The notes: a model not told the origin generated them from the letters alone. A stretch of DNA of 64,000 bases from Pseudomonas xionganensis (GCF_009763245.1 NZ_WKJZ01000001.1:946455-1010454), one strand, 5' to 3'; positions 24,905 through 34,820 are shown, counted from the first letter of the stretch. Numbers and translations are program-made.

Positions 24905-26581
24905 TTAGCGTACATGCACATAGGTGCCGGGAGCGGCCTCCATGGCCGGGTAGTTCTGATTGCCCAGGGCCGGCAGGGTTTCACGGGTTTCCCCGGAGTG
25001 GGCCTGCAGCCATTCCAGCCATTGCGGCCACCAGCTGCCCTGGCTGCGTGCGGCTTCGTGGTACCAGGCCCGTGGATCGCCCGTGAGATTCTCGGCTTCC
25101 TGGTAGGTGGCCTTGGGATTGCCGGGCGGGTTGAGAATGCTCTGGATATGGCCGCTGTTGGACAGGATAAAGCGGCGCTTGCCGCCTAGCAGCAGGGTCG
25201 AGCGATAGACCGCGTCCCAGGGGGTGATGTGGTCGTTGATCCCGGCCACGCTGAAGCTGTCCACCGTGACCTTCTTCAGGTCGACCGGGGTGCCACAGAC
25301 TTCCAGGCCCTGGGCGCGACTCAGTGGGTTGTATTTGAAAAAGTCCAGCAGGTCGCCGTGCAGGGCGGCCGGCAGACGGGTGTTGTCGTTGTTCCAGTAG
25401 AGGATGTCGAAGGCCGGCGGCTGTTTGCCCAACAGGTAGTTGTTGATCCAGTAGTTCCATACCAGGTCGTTGGGGCGCATCCAGGCGAACACCCGGGCCA
25501 TGTCGCGGCCATTGAGCACGCCTTGCTGATAGGAGCGGCGTTTGGCCGCTTCCAGGGTCTGTTCGTCGGCAAACAGCATGGCCGGGCTGTCGATCTGGCT
25601 GTCCAGCAGGCTCACCAGGTAGGTGGCGCTGGCCACCTTGCGCAGCTGGCGCTTGGCCTGCAGATGACCCTGCAGGGCGGCGATGGTCAGACCGCCGGCA
25701 CAGGCGCCAAGCAGGTTGACGTCCTTGCTGGCGGTGATGGCCCGGCATACATCCATTGCTTCTTCCGCAGCCTGTACATAGCTGGACAGGCCCCATTCGC
25801 GGTGCCGCGGATCAGGGTTGCGCCAGCTGATCACGAAGACCTGCAGGCCGTTTTTCAGGGCGTACTGGACAAAGCTCTTTTCGCTGGAGAGATCGAAGAT
25901 GTAGTACTTGTTGATCTGCGGCGGCACGATCAGGAGCGGCTTGGCGTACTGCTTCTCGCTCATGGGCTTGTACTGGATCAGCTCCAGCATGTCGTTGCGA
26001 AACACCACGGCGCCGGCTGTGGTGGCCAGATTGCGGCCGACCTCGAAGGCCTTCTTGCTGACCTGGCTGGGCATGCCGTCGTTATTGATCAGGTCATCGA
26101 GCAGGTGGCTCAGGCCCTTGAGCAGGCTGCTGCCGCCGGTGTTGAACAGCTCCTTGATCACCAGTGGGTTGAGCGGGGTATTGGAGGGCGCCAGGGCATC
26201 GCCCAGCTGGCTGAGGACGAAGCGGGCGCGGGCGCGGTCGTCGTGATCCAGGTTGCTCTCTTCGATCCAGCGATTGAGTTGCTGCTGGCAAGCCAGATAG
26301 CCCTGCAGGCTGCGCCGGTAGAAGGGATTGTGCTGCCAGGTCGGATCGTTGAAGCGGGGGTCTTGAACGGGGGCGTTATAGGGCGTGTCGCCGAGCAGGA
26401 TGCGGCCCAGTTGACCGCCCAGGGCCAGGGCATGGCGAGCGCTGTGTACCGGTTGCCTGAGGCCCTGCAGGGCCAGGCTGCGCAGGGTGGAAAACAGATC
26501 CCGGCCACGCAGGCCGACAATGGCATTCTGCGCATTCATCGGGCTTTTGCTGCGGGGCAGGGCGGCTGGCTGGTCTCGCAT
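24905..26581 (-). CDS. phaC2: Class II PHA synthase PhaC2
   Basis: The start at 26581 (MRDQPAALPRSKSPMN) is chosen by comparison with the family; the frame is open further upstream without support. The 558-residue product has an N-terminal domain and a C-terminal alpha/beta hydrolase core with the lipase-like box GACAGG (catalytic cysteine), an aspartate in AGINDHITPWD and a histidine in SNSGHIQSILNPPG. It polymerises medium-chain (R)-3-hydroxyacyl-CoA at the granule surface. It follows phaZ after about 200 bases and precedes phaD. Confidence 0.96.
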   Translation of the reverse strand: MRDQPAALPRSKSPMNAQNAIVGLRGRDLFSTLRSLALQGLRQPVHSARHALALGGQLGRILLGDTPYNAPVQDPRFNDPTWQHNPFYRRSLQGYLACQQQLNRWIEESNLDHDDRARARFVLSQLGDALAPSNTPLNPLVIKELFNTGGSSLLKGLSHLLDDLINNDGMPSQVSKKAFEVGRNLATTAGAVVFRNDMLELIQYKPMSEKQYAKPLLIVPPQINKYYIFDLSSEKSFVQYALKNGLQVFVISWRNPDPRHREWGLSSYVQAAEEAMDVCRAITASKDVNLLGACAGGLTIAALQGHLQAKRQLRKVASATYLVSLLDSQIDSPAMLFADEQTLEAAKRRSYQQGVLNGRDMARVFAWMRPNDLVWNYWINNYLLGKQPPAFDILYWNNDNTRLPAALHGDLLDFFKYNPLSRAQGLEVCGTPVDLKKVTVDSFSVAGINDHITPWDAVYRSTLLLGGKRRFILSNSGHIQSILNPPGNPKATYQEAENLTGDPRAWYHEAARSQGSWWPQWLEWLQAHSGETRETLPALGNQNYPAMEAAPGTYVHVR

Positions 26582-26779
26582 TGGGCAACACTCCGTCGTC
26601 AAACCATGAGAGTTCAAGGTCGAGCAATAAGCAGCAAGGCTTATACCAATACAGGTCGCGACGCATTCCAAAGCGCCGCGCGGCGAAGTACAGGTAATAG
26701 CCTGTGCCCTGAGTGGGGTCAAGCAGCGATTGCCCGCACCTTAGTGGTGCCGCACGTCAAGTGGTGTTGGTGCGCCGTT

Positions 26780-27637
26780 TCAATGGCTGCGGGCGCTGGT
26801 GGGGTGGGGGTGCATCACCGCGCGCTGACGCTCCTCTTCGAGGAATTTCATGATGATCGGCGCCACGGCTTCGGCACGGGTCACCAGAAACAGGTGGCCA
26901 TCGTCGATCACATGCAGCTCGGAGTTGGGGATACGCCAGGCCAGCAGGCGCATATTCACCAGCGGGATCAGCGGATCGTCATCGCCGGCCATCACCAGGG
27001 TGGGTTGGCGGATCTTGTGCAGCCAATGGATGCTGGTCCAGCCGAGGCCAGCAAACAGCTGCCAGTAGTAGCCCATCTTGCCGCCCGAACGCACCTTGCT
27101 GGCATGGGCCAGGGCCAGCTTGGGGTCGCGGCGAAAGGCGCCGCCATAGATTTCCGGAGCGATCTGCACGCCGTAGGACGGTTGCACATAGCGCCGCGGG
27201 CTGGCCATGCACCAGAGCACCTTGGGCTTGCCGGGGATCATCACCGCGCCGGCCGAGGTGGCAGCGAGGATCAGCTTCTTGCAGCGCTCCGGGTAGTCAT
27301 GGGCAAACTGCTGGGCCAGGGCGCCGCCCCAGGACACGCCGATGGCGTTGACCTGGCCGTAGTCCAGGTAGTCGAGCATGCGCGCGGCCAGTTTGGCCAG
27401 GCCCGGGAAGCGATAGGGTGTAGCCGGGGTGGACGAGCCGCCCACGCCGGGCACGTCGAAGGCGATCACCTCCAGATCCGGGTCGAGGGCGCGGACAAAG
27501 GGCATCACCAGTTCGAGGTTGGCGCCGATGCCATTGAAGATCAGCAGCGGCGTCAGTTTGCCGTTGCCCGGGCGAACGGCGGTTCGCAAGGTCTGGCCGT
27601 CCAGTTCGATGGTGCGGAATACGAAAGGTAGCGACAT
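26780..27637 (-). CDS. phaZ: Intracellular mcl-PHA depolymerase PhaZ
   Basis: From the ATG at 27637 (MSLPFVFRTIELDGQ) the product is 285 residues, the normal length. It is an alpha/beta hydrolase with nucleophile elbow GVSWGG (catalytic serine), the FDVPGVGGSS strand and a late histidine in DDGHLFLVT. It degrades stored PHA from within the cell. It lies between the two synthase genes, as in other mcl-PHA producers. Confidence 0.95.
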   Translation of the reverse strand: MSLPFVFRTIELDGQTLRTAVRPGNGKLTPLLIFNGIGANLELVMPFVRALDPDLEVIAFDVPGVGGSSTPATPYRFPGLAKLAARMLDYLDYGQVNAIGVSWGGALAQQFAHDYPERCKKLILAATSAGAVMIPGKPKVLWCMASPRRYVQPSYGVQIAPEIYGGAFRRDPKLALAHASKVRSGGKMGYYWQLFAGLGWTSIHWLHKIRQPTLVMAGDDDPLIPLVNMRLLAWRIPNSELHVIDDGHLFLVTRAEAVAPIIMKFLEEERQRAVMHPHPTSARSH

Positions 27638-27796
27638 GCGCAAAGGCCCTATCAAATAAATCACTGGGGCGGACCTTCCCGGTCTTTCCCAGAACCGCCA
27701 GGGCAAAGCCTGGTTCGCCAGCTCCGACCATTCAGCGGCCGGGCTGGCGAGCGACACCTCCGGTGTCGCGGGCAGTGTTGCGCAATGCGCAGTGAA

Positions 27797-29476
27797 TCAG
27801 CGTTCGTGAACGTAGGTACCCGGTGCGGCTTCGCCCGCAGCATATTTCTTGTTGCCCAGGCTGGTGGGCGCCTTCTTCTGCGCGCCGGAGCGCTCGGCCA
27901 GCCAGGTTTGCCAGTTCAGCCACCAGGAATCGGCATGCTTGGTCGAGCTGGCCTGCCATTCCTTCGGATCGGCCGGCAGCTCGGTGTTGGTCATGTAGCG
28001 TGCCTTGGGATTGCCCGGCGGGTTGAGAATGCTCTGGATATGGCCGCTGTTGGACAGCACGAAATCCACCTTGCCGCCGAACAGCTTGGCCGACTTGTAG
28101 CAGGACTCCCACGGGGTGATGTGGTCGGTTGTGCCGGCCACGCAGTACAGGTCACAGGTCACCTGCTTGAGGTCGATCGGCGTGCCGCAGACTTCCAGGG
28201 CACCGGGACGGATCAGCGGGTTGGACTTGAACATCTCGATAAACTCGCCGTGCAGGGCAGCCGGCAGGCGGGTGGTGTCGTTGTTCCAGTAGAGGATATC
28301 GAACACCGGCGGCTCGTTGCCCAGCAGGTAGTTGTTGACCCAGTAGTTCCAGATCAGATCGTTCGGGCGCATCCAGGCGAAGACCTTGGCCATGTCGCTG
28401 CCTTCCAGCACGCCGGCCTGGTAGGAACGGCGCTTGGCGATCTCCAGGCTCTTCTCGTCGGCGAACAGGGCGACATCGGTCTCCAGGCGGTTATCCAGCA
28501 CGCTGACCAGCAGGGTCAGGGCGTTCACCTTGTGTTGGCCGAGCGCGGCATAGTGACCCAGCAGCGAGGTGGTGGTCAGGCCGCCGGAGCAGGCGCCGAG
28601 CATGTTGACGTCCTTGCTGCCGGTCACTGCGGTAACCACGTCGATGGCTTCTTTCAGCGCCTCGATATAGGTCGAGAGGCCCCACTCGCGGTGGGCCTTG
28701 GTCGGGTTGCGCCAGCTGACCACGAAGGTCTGGATGCCATTGCGCAGGAGGAAACGCGCCACGCTCTTTTCCGGCGAGAGGTCGAAGACATAGAACTTGT
28801 TGATCTGCGGTGGCACCACCAGCAGTGGCCGCTCCAGCACCTGTTCGGTCATGGGGCGGTACTGGATCAACTCCAGCAGGTCATTACGGAAGATCACCGC
28901 GCCTTCGGTGGTCGCCAGGTTCTTGCCTACTTCAAAGGCATTCATATTGACCTGGCTGGGCATGCCGCCATTGTTGACGATGTCCTTGGCCAGGTGCGAC
29001 AGGCCGTCGAGCAGGCTCTTGCCGCCGGTTTCGAAGAAGCGCTTGACCGCTGCCGGGTTGGCCATGCTGTTGGTCGGGGCCATGGCTTCGGTCATCAGGT
29101 TGATGACGAAATGGCCACGGCTGACGTCCTGCTCGGGCAGGTTGCTGTGCTCGATCCAGTCGTGCAGTTCCTTGCGCCAGGCCAGGTAGGTCTGCAGGTA
29201 ACGCTTGTACAGCGGGTTCTGGCTCCAGGCCGGATCGCTGAAGCGGCGATCGCCCTCGGAGGGGGTCAGTTCGGACTGGCCGAGCAGTACGTTTTTCAGC
29301 TCCATGCCGAAGTGGGCAACGTGCTTGGCGCTATGGAAGGGTTGTTTGATGGCCTGCTTCAGCACCGTACGGGCCGAGGACAGCAAATCCTTACCGCGGA
29401 TGCCGATCACCGGATTGAGGCCGAGGGTGTTCTCGGAGGCCTGGTGCTTCAGGTCATCGTTATTCTTGTCAGTCAT
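27797..29476 (-). CDS. phaC1: Class II PHA synthase PhaC1
   Basis: The 559-residue synthase starts MTDKNNDDLKHQASENTLGLNPVIGIRGKDLL and has the cysteine nucleophile in GACSGG, an aspartate in AGTTDHITPWE and a histidine in SNSGHIQSILNPPG. It is the first gene of the phaC1-phaZ-phaC2-phaD cluster. Two regulatory signals are visible: an AAGAATAA motif at codons 4-6, fitting Crc/Hfq translational control, and a palindrome about 240 bases upstream that fits PhaD. PhaC1 and PhaC2 are paralogues with clear similarity through the whole catalytic domain. Confidence 0.97.
   Translation of the reverse strand: MTDKNNDDLKHQASENTLGLNPVIGIRGKDLLSSARTVLKQAIKQPFHSAKHVAHFGMELKNVLLGQSELTPSEGDRRFSDPAWSQNPLYKRYLQTYLAWRKELHDWIEHSNLPEQDVSRGHFVINLMTEAMAPTNSMANPAAVKRFFETGGKSLLDGLSHLAKDIVNNGGMPSQVNMNAFEVGKNLATTEGAVIFRNDLLELIQYRPMTEQVLERPLLVVPPQINKFYVFDLSPEKSVARFLLRNGIQTFVVSWRNPTKAHREWGLSTYIEALKEAIDVVTAVTGSKDVNMLGACSGGLTTTSLLGHYAALGQHKVNALTLLVSVLDNRLETDVALFADEKSLEIAKRRSYQAGVLEGSDMAKVFAWMRPNDLIWNYWVNNYLLGNEPPVFDILYWNNDTTRLPAALHGEFIEMFKSNPLIRPGALEVCGTPIDLKQVTCDLYCVAGTTDHITPWESCYKSAKLFGGKVDFVLSNSGHIQSILNPPGNPKARYMTNTELPADPKEWQASSTKHADSWWLNWQTWLAERSGAQKKAPTSLGNKKYAAGEAAPGTYVHER
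29460..29467 (-). promoter_or_regulatory. Crc/Hfq catabolite-repression motif in phaC1 mRNA
   Basis: The transcript reads AAGAATAA at nucleotides 10-17 of the phaC1 coding sequence, an exact match to the AANAANAA motif bound by Hfq with Crc in pseudomonads. Crc is known to repress phaC1 translation in P. putida, so the site predicts carbon-source control of PHA synthesis here. Confidence 0.6.
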
Positions 29477-29587
29477 CTACAACGCTCCATTGTCCTGAGA
29501 CGAAATACCGGCGTACTGCTGTGCACGGCGACACAGGGCGAAGGGCCAGGTATTGCCCGGGTTGCCGAGGGCGGATGGGCTCCGCAC

Positions 29588-29624
29588 GTTTTCTTGCCAC
29601 AGGATTGAACCCAAGCAAGAAAAC
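29588..29624. repeat. 10-bp inverted repeat in the phaC1 upstream region
   Basis: GTTTTCTTGC (29588-29597) and GCAAGAAAAC (29615-29624) are exact inverted copies separated by 17 bases. It lies 112-148 bases upstream of the phaC1 start and may be a regulator site or a leader hairpin. With the palindrome at 29712 it is the main content of the 397-base gap between phaC1 and the DUF971 gene; I see no open frame of merit there. Confidence 0.55.
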
Positions 29625-29711
29625 TTCCAGATCCTTGGTTACCCGAGTTTGTGAATTTGTGCAAGCTGGTCGCGATATCGACCGAATGCAGCGGCAGTAT
29701 GCCGATAAGGA

Positions 29712-29729
29712 TTAGAAAATGCGTTCTAA
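29712..29729. promoter_or_regulatory. Candidate PhaD operator upstream of phaC1
   Basis: TTAGAA-AATGCG-TTCTAA is a perfect palindrome of two 6-base half sites with a 6-base spacer, about 236 bases upstream of the phaC1 start codon. A one-mismatch copy occurs upstream of phaI. The symmetry suits a TetR-family dimer such as PhaD. Direct binding is inferred. Confidence 0.6.
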
Positions 29730-29873
29730 CCCACGGGAGCTGGCGCTGTAGAGGGCTTGCTTGGGTGCGGTGGATTGTCGCGCCGGATCAGGGAATTACT
29801 GAGTGCATCAGGCGCCGAACGGTCAGCGGGTGGTTGGTCGGCCAGCGGCGTGGCCGGTGGTTTTCAGCTTCTG

Positions 29874-30245
29874 TCAGAGCAGCAGTTTGACCACCGACTC
29901 GTCGGGGTCGCGCGATTGCCCGGCGGCGGCCAGGGCGGCTAAGTAGTCTGCCCACAGGCTGTCCTGCTGAGTGGCCAGTTGGTGGAGGTAGTCCCAGCTA
30001 TACAGGCCGCTGTCGTGGCCATCGTCGAAGACCAGCTTGAGGGCGTAGTTGCCGGCGGGTTCGACCTTGAGCAGGCCGACATGCAGTTTGCCGCTTTGCA
30101 GCACCGGTTTACCGTGGCCGCGCACTTCGGCCGAGGGTGAGTGTACGCGCAGGTACTCGGCGCTGAGGCTATAACTCTGCTCGCCGTAGCGCAGCTCCAG
30201 GGTCCTGGAGGCCTTGTGCAGTTTGATGGCGGAGGGGATGGGCAT
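29874..30245 (-). CDS. DUF971 protein (gamma-butyrobetaine hydroxylase-like N-terminal domain)
   Basis: The 123-residue protein has the DUF971 pattern: IKLHKASRTLELRYGEQSYSLSAEYLRVHSPSAEVRGHG, then VGLLKVEPAGNYALKLVFDDGHDSGLYSWDYL. This small domain occurs as the N-terminus of gamma-butyrobetaine hydroxylases and as a stand-alone protein of unknown role in proteobacteria. It lies 48 bases downstream of hslU on the same strand and may share its transcript. Confidence 0.9.
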   Translation of the reverse strand: MPIPSAIKLHKASRTLELRYGEQSYSLSAEYLRVHSPSAEVRGHGKPVLQSGKLHVGLLKVEPAGNYALKLVFDDGHDSGLYSWDYLHQLATQQDSLWADYLAALAAAGQSRDPDESVVKLLL

Positions 30246-30293
30246 CGGCGGCTCCAGCAGCGCAGCCCGGAGAGTATCCGGGCTGCGGGCGGT

Positions 30294-31634
30294 TTACAGA
30301 ATATAGCGCGACAGGTCTTCGTCCTGGGCCAGTTCGCCGAGGTGGCTGTTGACGTAGGCGGCGTCGATCACGATGGGCGTGCCGTTCTGCTGGCCGGCCA
30401 GATCACCGGCGCTGAAGGAGACTTCCTCCAGCAGGCGCTCAAGCAGGGTGTGCAGGCGCCGCGCGCCGATGTTCTCGGTCTTCTCGTTGACCTGCCAGGC
30501 GATCTCGGCGATGCGCTTGATGCCCTCGGCGGCGAATTCGATCTTCAGCCCTTCGGTCTCCAGCAGGGCAGCGTACTGCTCGGTCAGGGAGGCGTGGGGT
30601 TCGCTGAGAATGCGCTCGAAGTCCTCGGGCGACAGGGCCTTGAGCTCGACGCGAATCGGCAGACGGCCCTGCAGTTCGGGCACCAGATCGCTTGGCTTGC
30701 TCAGGTGGAAGGCGCCGGAGGCGATAAACAGGATATGGTCGGTCTTGACCATGCCCAGCTTGGTATTGACCGTGCAGCCTTCGATCAGCGGCAGCAGGTC
30801 GCGTTGCACGCCCTCGCGGGAGACGTCGGCGCCGCCGACATTGCCGCGCTTGGCCACCTTGTCGATCTCGTCGATAAACACGATGCCGTTCTGCTCCACC
30901 GCTTCCAGGGCCTTGGCCTTGAGTTCGTCCTCGTTGACCAGGCGCGCGGCTTCCTCGTCGCGGATCATCTTGAGGGCGTCGGCCACCTTGAGCTTGCGGC
31001 TCTTCTTCTTGCCCTTGCCCATGCTGGAGAACAGGTTCTGCAGCTGGTTGGTCATCTCTTCCATGCCCGGCGGGGTCATGATCTCGACGCCCATTGGGGC
31101 TTCGGCCACTTCGATGTCGATTTCCTTGTCGTCCAGCTGGCCTTCGCGCAGGCGCTTGCGGAACAGCTGGCGGGTGTTGGAGTCGCTGCTGGGGGCCGGG
31201 TCTTCGTTGAAACCGGCGCGCGGTGGTGGCAGCAAGGCGTCGAGGATGCGCTCCTCGGCGGCGTCTTCGGCGCGGTGGCGAACCTTGATGATCTCCTGCT
31301 CGCGCAGCATCTTGATCGCGGCATCAGCCAGGTCACGGATGATCGACTCGACGTCACGGCCGACATAGCCGACCTCGGTGAACTTGGTGGCTTCCACTTT
31401 AAGGAATGGGGCGTTGGCGAGTTTCGCCAGGCGCCGGGCGATTTCGGTCTTGCCGACGCCGGTGGGGCCGATCATCAGGATGTTCTTCGGCGTGACTTCC
31501 TGGCGCAGCTCGGCCGGCAGCTGCATGCGCCGCCAGCGGTTGCGCAGGGCGATGGCCACGGCGCGCTTGGCGTCGTCCTGGCCGATGATATGGCGGTTGA
31601 GTTCGGAAACGATCTCGCGGGGTGTCATGGACAT
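30294..31634 (-). CDS. hslU: ATP-dependent protease ATPase subunit HslU
   Basis: From the ATG at 31634 ([26 protein letters not shown]) the product is 446 residues. It has Walker A GPTGVGKT, Walker [10 protein letters not shown], the GYVGRD pore-loop motif and the C-terminal tail EDLSRYIL that docks into HslV. It unfolds substrates for the HslV protease. It follows hslV by 28 bases. Confidence 0.98.
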   Translation of the reverse strand: MSMTPREIVSELNRHIIGQDDAKRAVAIALRNRWRRMQLPAELRQEVTPKNILMIGPTGVGKTEIARRLAKLANAPFLKVEATKFTEVGYVGRDVESIIRDLADAAIKMLREQEIIKVRHRAEDAAEERILDALLPPPRAGFNEDPAPSSDSNTRQLFRKRLREGQLDDKEIDIEVAEAPMGVEIMTPPGMEEMTNQLQNLFSSMGKGKKKSRKLKVADALKMIRDEEAARLVNEDELKAKALEAVEQNGIVFIDEIDKVAKRGNVGGADVSREGVQRDLLPLIEGCTVNTKLGMVKTDHILFIASGAFHLSKPSDLVPELQGRLPIRVELKALSPEDFERILSEPHASLTEQYAALLETEGLKIEFAAEGIKRIAEIAWQVNEKTENIGARRLHTLLERLLEEVSFSAGDLAGQQNGTPIVIDAAYVNSHLGELAQDEDLSRYIL

Positions 31635-31662
31635 GCGGGCTTGCTCCAGCGGAAAACCGCGC

Positions 31663-32193
31663 TTACTCAGCGCAGTCTTGCTCTTCGATGGTGAGATTCT
31701 GATTGGTGAAGACACAGATGGAGCCGGCAATGTTCAGCGCGGTTTCGGTGATTTCACGGGCGCTCAAATCGGTTTTCTGCAGCATGGCCATGGCCGCGGC
31801 CTGGGCGAAACCGCCGCCGGAGCCCATGGCGATCAGGCCGTGTTCGGGTTCGACCACATCACCGTTGCCGGTGATGATCAAGGAGGCGTCCTTGTTGGCC
31901 ACCGCCAGCATGGCTTCCAGGCGGCTCAGCGAGCGGTCGGTGCGCCAGTCCTTGGCCAGTTCGACAGCGGCGCGCACCAGATGGCCCTGATGCTTCTCCA
32001 GCTGGCCTTCGAAACGTTCGAACAGGGTAAAGGCATCGGCGGTGGCGCCGGCGAAGCCGGCCAGTACCTGGCCGTGGTAAAGGCGCCGCACCTTTTTGGC
32101 GTTGCCTTTCATCACGGTGTTGCCGAGGGATACCTGGCCGTCGCCGCCCATGACGACTTTGCCGTTGCGGCGCACTGAAACGATGGTGGTCAA
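31663..32193 (-). CDS. hslV: ATP-dependent protease peptidase subunit HslV (TTG start)
   Basis: The family sequence begins [19 protein letters not shown] after the initiator, and the only codon at that place is TTG at 32193, with GGAGA eight bases upstream. This gives 176 residues, the normal length. Removal of the initiator exposes the catalytic N-terminal threonine. HslV is a proteasome-like threonine protease that works with HslU. A heat-shock-like promoter lies 47-75 bases upstream. Confidence 0.96.
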   Translation of the reverse strand: MTTIVSVRRNGKVVMGGDGQVSLGNTVMKGNAKKVRRLYHGQVLAGFAGATADAFTLFERFEGQLEKHQGHLVRAAVELAKDWRTDRSLSRLEAMLAVANKDASLIITGNGDVVEPEHGLIAMGSGGGFAQAAAMAMLQKTDLSAREITETALNIAGSICVFTNQNLTIEEQDCAE

Positions 32194-32239
32194 GGGGAGA
32201 GTCTCCACGCAGCGGGGCGAAAGTGCCCAATGCCGAATG

Positions 32240-32268
32240 AAGTGGGGGCAGCGGTGGCCCGCTTCAAG
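32240..32268 (-). promoter_or_regulatory. Sigma-32-like heat-shock promoter of hslVU
   Basis: Reading the minus strand, CTTGAA (32268-32263) and CCCCACTT (32247-32240) are separated by 15 bases, close to the sigma-32 consensus CTTGAA and CCCCATNT. hslVU is a classic member of the heat-shock regulon, so the position supports it. Confidence 0.6.
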
Positions 32269-32333
32269 TGCCGGGGGCGGGCTGACCGACAAAATGTCTT
32301 CAGGCCGCGCCCCGGGGCCAGAGCGTGCCGGGC

Positions 32334-32999
32334 TTAACGGGCCGGACGCTGCTGTAACAGCAGATTGCTAAAGCCGTTGGCCGCGAGGCTTTTCTGCGCC
32401 TGGCCGAGTTGCTCGCGGGTGGCATAAGGGCCGATCAGCACCCGGTGCCAGGTTTCCTCGCGTACCTTGCCGGCCTCCACCTGCACGTCCTGGCCGAGCA
32501 GGATGATGCGCGCGCGCAGGCTGTCGGCGTCTTCCTTGCGGCGGAAGGAGCCGGCCTGGAGGTAGAACTGGGTGCTGGCGGGCGCCTGGGCGATCACCGG
32601 CGGTGGTGGTGGTGTCTCACCCCGCAGCGCCGCTTCGGCGCGTGCGGCGTCGATTTTTGCAGCCTCTTCGGCACTGACCGGTTTGGGCGCAGGTGCCGGC
32701 GCTGGCTCGATGGCCTTGGGCGGCAATTGCACTTCCGATTCCGGCAGCAGGGTGTAGAAGTCGTACTTGGGCTTGATCGGCTCCGGCTGGCTCGGTTTGG
32801 CCGGCTGAGTGGGGCGCGCCTGCTCGGCCTTGTTGCGTTTGATCTCGTCGCGACCGGGTTCCAGGCTGAACAGGAACACCATAAAACCGCCGACCACCAG
32901 GCCGCAGACCAGCCAGAACCAGCCCGGCACCGGCTTCTTGGCCGGTGCCTGATAGCGGCTGGCGCCGCGTTTCGGGGCGGGTTTCTTGCGCGCTGCCAC
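32334..32999 (-). CDS. SPOR domain protein (FtsN-like)
   Basis: The 221-residue protein has a basic cytoplasmic N-terminus, one membrane helix (about 26-48, [20 protein letters not shown]), a proline-rich periplasmic linker and a C-terminal SPOR domain ([25 protein letters not shown]... to the end). SPOR domains bind denuded septal peptidoglycan, and this topology is like FtsN. It starts with GTG directly after the argS TAA stop, and it is located between argS and hslV as in other pseudomonads. Confidence 0.9.
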   Translation of the reverse strand: MAARKKPAPKRGASRYQAPAKKPVPGWFWLVCGLVVGGFMVFLFSLEPGRDEIKRNKAEQARPTQPAKPSQPEPIKPKYDFYTLLPESEVQLPPKAIEPAPAPAPKPVSAEEAAKIDAARAEAALRGETPPPPPVIAQAPASTQFYLQAGSFRRKEDADSLRARIILLGQDVQVEAGKVREETWHRVLIGPYATREQLGQAQKSLAANGFSNLLLQQRPAR

Positions 33000-34739
33000 T
33001 TACATGCGCTCCAGGGTGTCCAGGCCGAGCAGCTGCAGGCCCTGCTGCAGGGTGCGTCCGGTCAGGGCGGCCAGGCGCAGACGGCTGTTCTGCACGGCTG
33101 CATCTTCGCTGCTGAGAATCGGGCAATGCTCATAGAAGCTGGAGAACAGCCCGGCCAGGTCGTACAGGTAGGCGCACAGCAGGTGCGGCTCGCCCTTGTC
33201 GGCCACGCTGTTGAGCACTTCGGCAAACTGTGCCAGCTTGCCGGCCAGGTCGATTTCCTGGGGCGCCTGCAGGTTGATCTGGCCTTCGACCTGCTCGAAA
33301 CCCTGACCCAGTTTGCGGAAGATGCTGGCCACGCGGGTGTAGGCGTACAGCAGGTAAGGGGCGGTGTTGCCTTCGAAGCTGAGCATCAGTTCGAAGTTGA
33401 AGCGGTAGTCGCTGGTGCGGTGCTTGGACAGGTCGGCGTACTTCACCGCACCGATGCCCACGGCGCGGGCAATAGTGCGCAGTTCGTCCTCGGCCAGGTC
33501 CGGGTTCTTCTCCTTGACCAGGCTGTAGGCGCGTTCCTCGGCCTCATCCAGCAGCTCGATCAGTTTGACCGTGCCGCCGTCGCGGGTCTTGAACGGGCGG
33601 CCGTCGGCGCCGTTCATGGTGCCGAAGCCCATATGCTCCAGTTGCATGCTTTCATGCACGAAGCCGGCGCGGCGCGCCACCTCGAAGGCCATCTGGAAGT
33701 GCAGGGCCTGGCGCTGGTCGACGAAGTACAGGGCGCGGTCGGCCTTGAGCACCTGGCTGCGGTAACGCATGGCGGCCAGGTCGGTGGTGGCGTAGAGATA
33801 GCCGCCGCCGGCTTTCTGCACGATCACCGGCAGCGGGTTGCCTTCGGCGTTCTTGTAGTCGTCGAGAAACACGCACTGGGCGCCGTTGTCCTCGGTCAGC
33901 AGGCCCTTGGCCCGCAGGGCTTCGATAATGCCCGGCAGCTCGTCGTTGTAGGCGCTCTCGCCCTTGACGTCGGCCATGCCCAGCTTCACCCCCAGGCGGT
34001 CGTAGGCTTTCTGGCAGTGGGACAGGGAAATATCGTTGAAACGGTGCCACAGGCGCATGCACTCGGCTTCCCCGGCCTGCAGCTGGACCACCAGCTGGCG
34101 GGCGCGTTCGGCAAACTCGGGCGAATCGTCGAAGCGCTTCTTGGCTGCGCGGTAGAAGCTTTCCAGGTCAGCCAGCTCGCTTTCCGCCGCCTCCGGATTC
34201 TCCTCCATAAAGGCCAGTAGCATGCCGAACTGGGTGCCCCAGTCGCCCACATGGTTCTGCCGGATCACCCGGTCACCGAGAAACTCCAGCACCCGCGCCA
34301 CGGCATCGCCGATGATGGTGGAGCGCAGGTGGCCGACGTGCATTTCCTTGGCCAGGTTGGGCGAAGACAGGTCGATCACCACGGTCTGCGCGCTGCCGGC
34401 CTTGCGCGCGCCCAGTTGTGGGTCGGCCAGGGCCGCTTCCAGGCGCTGGGCCAGGGCATCGCTGTTCTGGAAGAAGTTGAGAAAGCCGGGGCCGGCGATT
34501 TCCACCTTGCTCACCTGGCTGTCGGCGGGCAGGGCGGCGATCAGCTTTTCCGCCAGATCGCGGGGCTTAAGCCCGGCCGGCTTGGCCAGCATCATGGCGA
34601 TATTGCTGGCGAAGTCGCCGTGGCTCTTGTCCTTGGTGTTCTCCACCTGAATGGCCGGGGCCAGGCCCTCGGGCAGCACGCCTTCGGCGATGAGGCGGGT
34701 CAGGGCTTGCTGGATCAGGTGGCGAATAGTGTCTTTCAT
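33000..34739 (-). CDS. argS: Arginyl-tRNA synthetase
   Basis: The 579-residue class I synthetase has an N-terminal Add-1 domain, the HIGH-like [13 protein letters not shown] in the motif [12 protein letters not shown], and a C-terminal DALR anticodon-binding domain ([15 protein letters not shown], then [17 protein letters not shown]). It charges tRNA-Arg. The length is close to that of other Pseudomonas ArgS proteins. It is followed at once by the SPOR gene. Confidence 0.98.
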   Translation of the reverse strand: MKDTIRHLIQQALTRLIAEGVLPEGLAPAIQVENTKDKSHGDFASNIAMMLAKPAGLKPRDLAEKLIAALPADSQVSKVEIAGPGFLNFFQNSDALAQRLEAALADPQLGARKAGSAQTVVIDLSSPNLAKEMHVGHLRSTIIGDAVARVLEFLGDRVIRQNHVGDWGTQFGMLLAFMEENPEAAESELADLESFYRAAKKRFDDSPEFAERARQLVVQLQAGEAECMRLWHRFNDISLSHCQKAYDRLGVKLGMADVKGESAYNDELPGIIEALRAKGLLTEDNGAQCVFLDDYKNAEGNPLPVIVQKAGGGYLYATTDLAAMRYRSQVLKADRALYFVDQRQALHFQMAFEVARRAGFVHESMQLEHMGFGTMNGADGRPFKTRDGGTVKLIELLDEAEERAYSLVKEKNPDLAEDELRTIARAVGIGAVKYADLSKHRTSDYRFNFELMLSFEGNTAPYLLYAYTRVASIFRKLGQGFEQVEGQINLQAPQEIDLAGKLAQFAEVLNSVADKGEPHLLCAYLYDLAGLFSSFYEHCPILSSEDAAVQNSRLRLAALTGRTLQQGLQLLGLDTLERM

Positions 34740-34820
34740 GGTCTCTCGGGTCGCCCGTGGGCTCTGGTCGAAAACTGCGCATTATAGAAGCAGCCATAAG
34801 CGGCAGGCCATAACTTGTAG

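Noticed and set aside
25229-27631. 800-codon plus-strand open frame antisense to phaC2 and phaZ
   Set aside because: PhaC2 and PhaZ are complete on the other strand; the antisense translation is low-complexity and shows no family motif.
29588-29650. Sigma-54 promoter upstream of phaC1
   Set aside because: A TGGCA-like -24 element is present on the minus strand, but the distance from GG to the GC at -12 is 11 bases rather than 10, and the -12 motif is poor.
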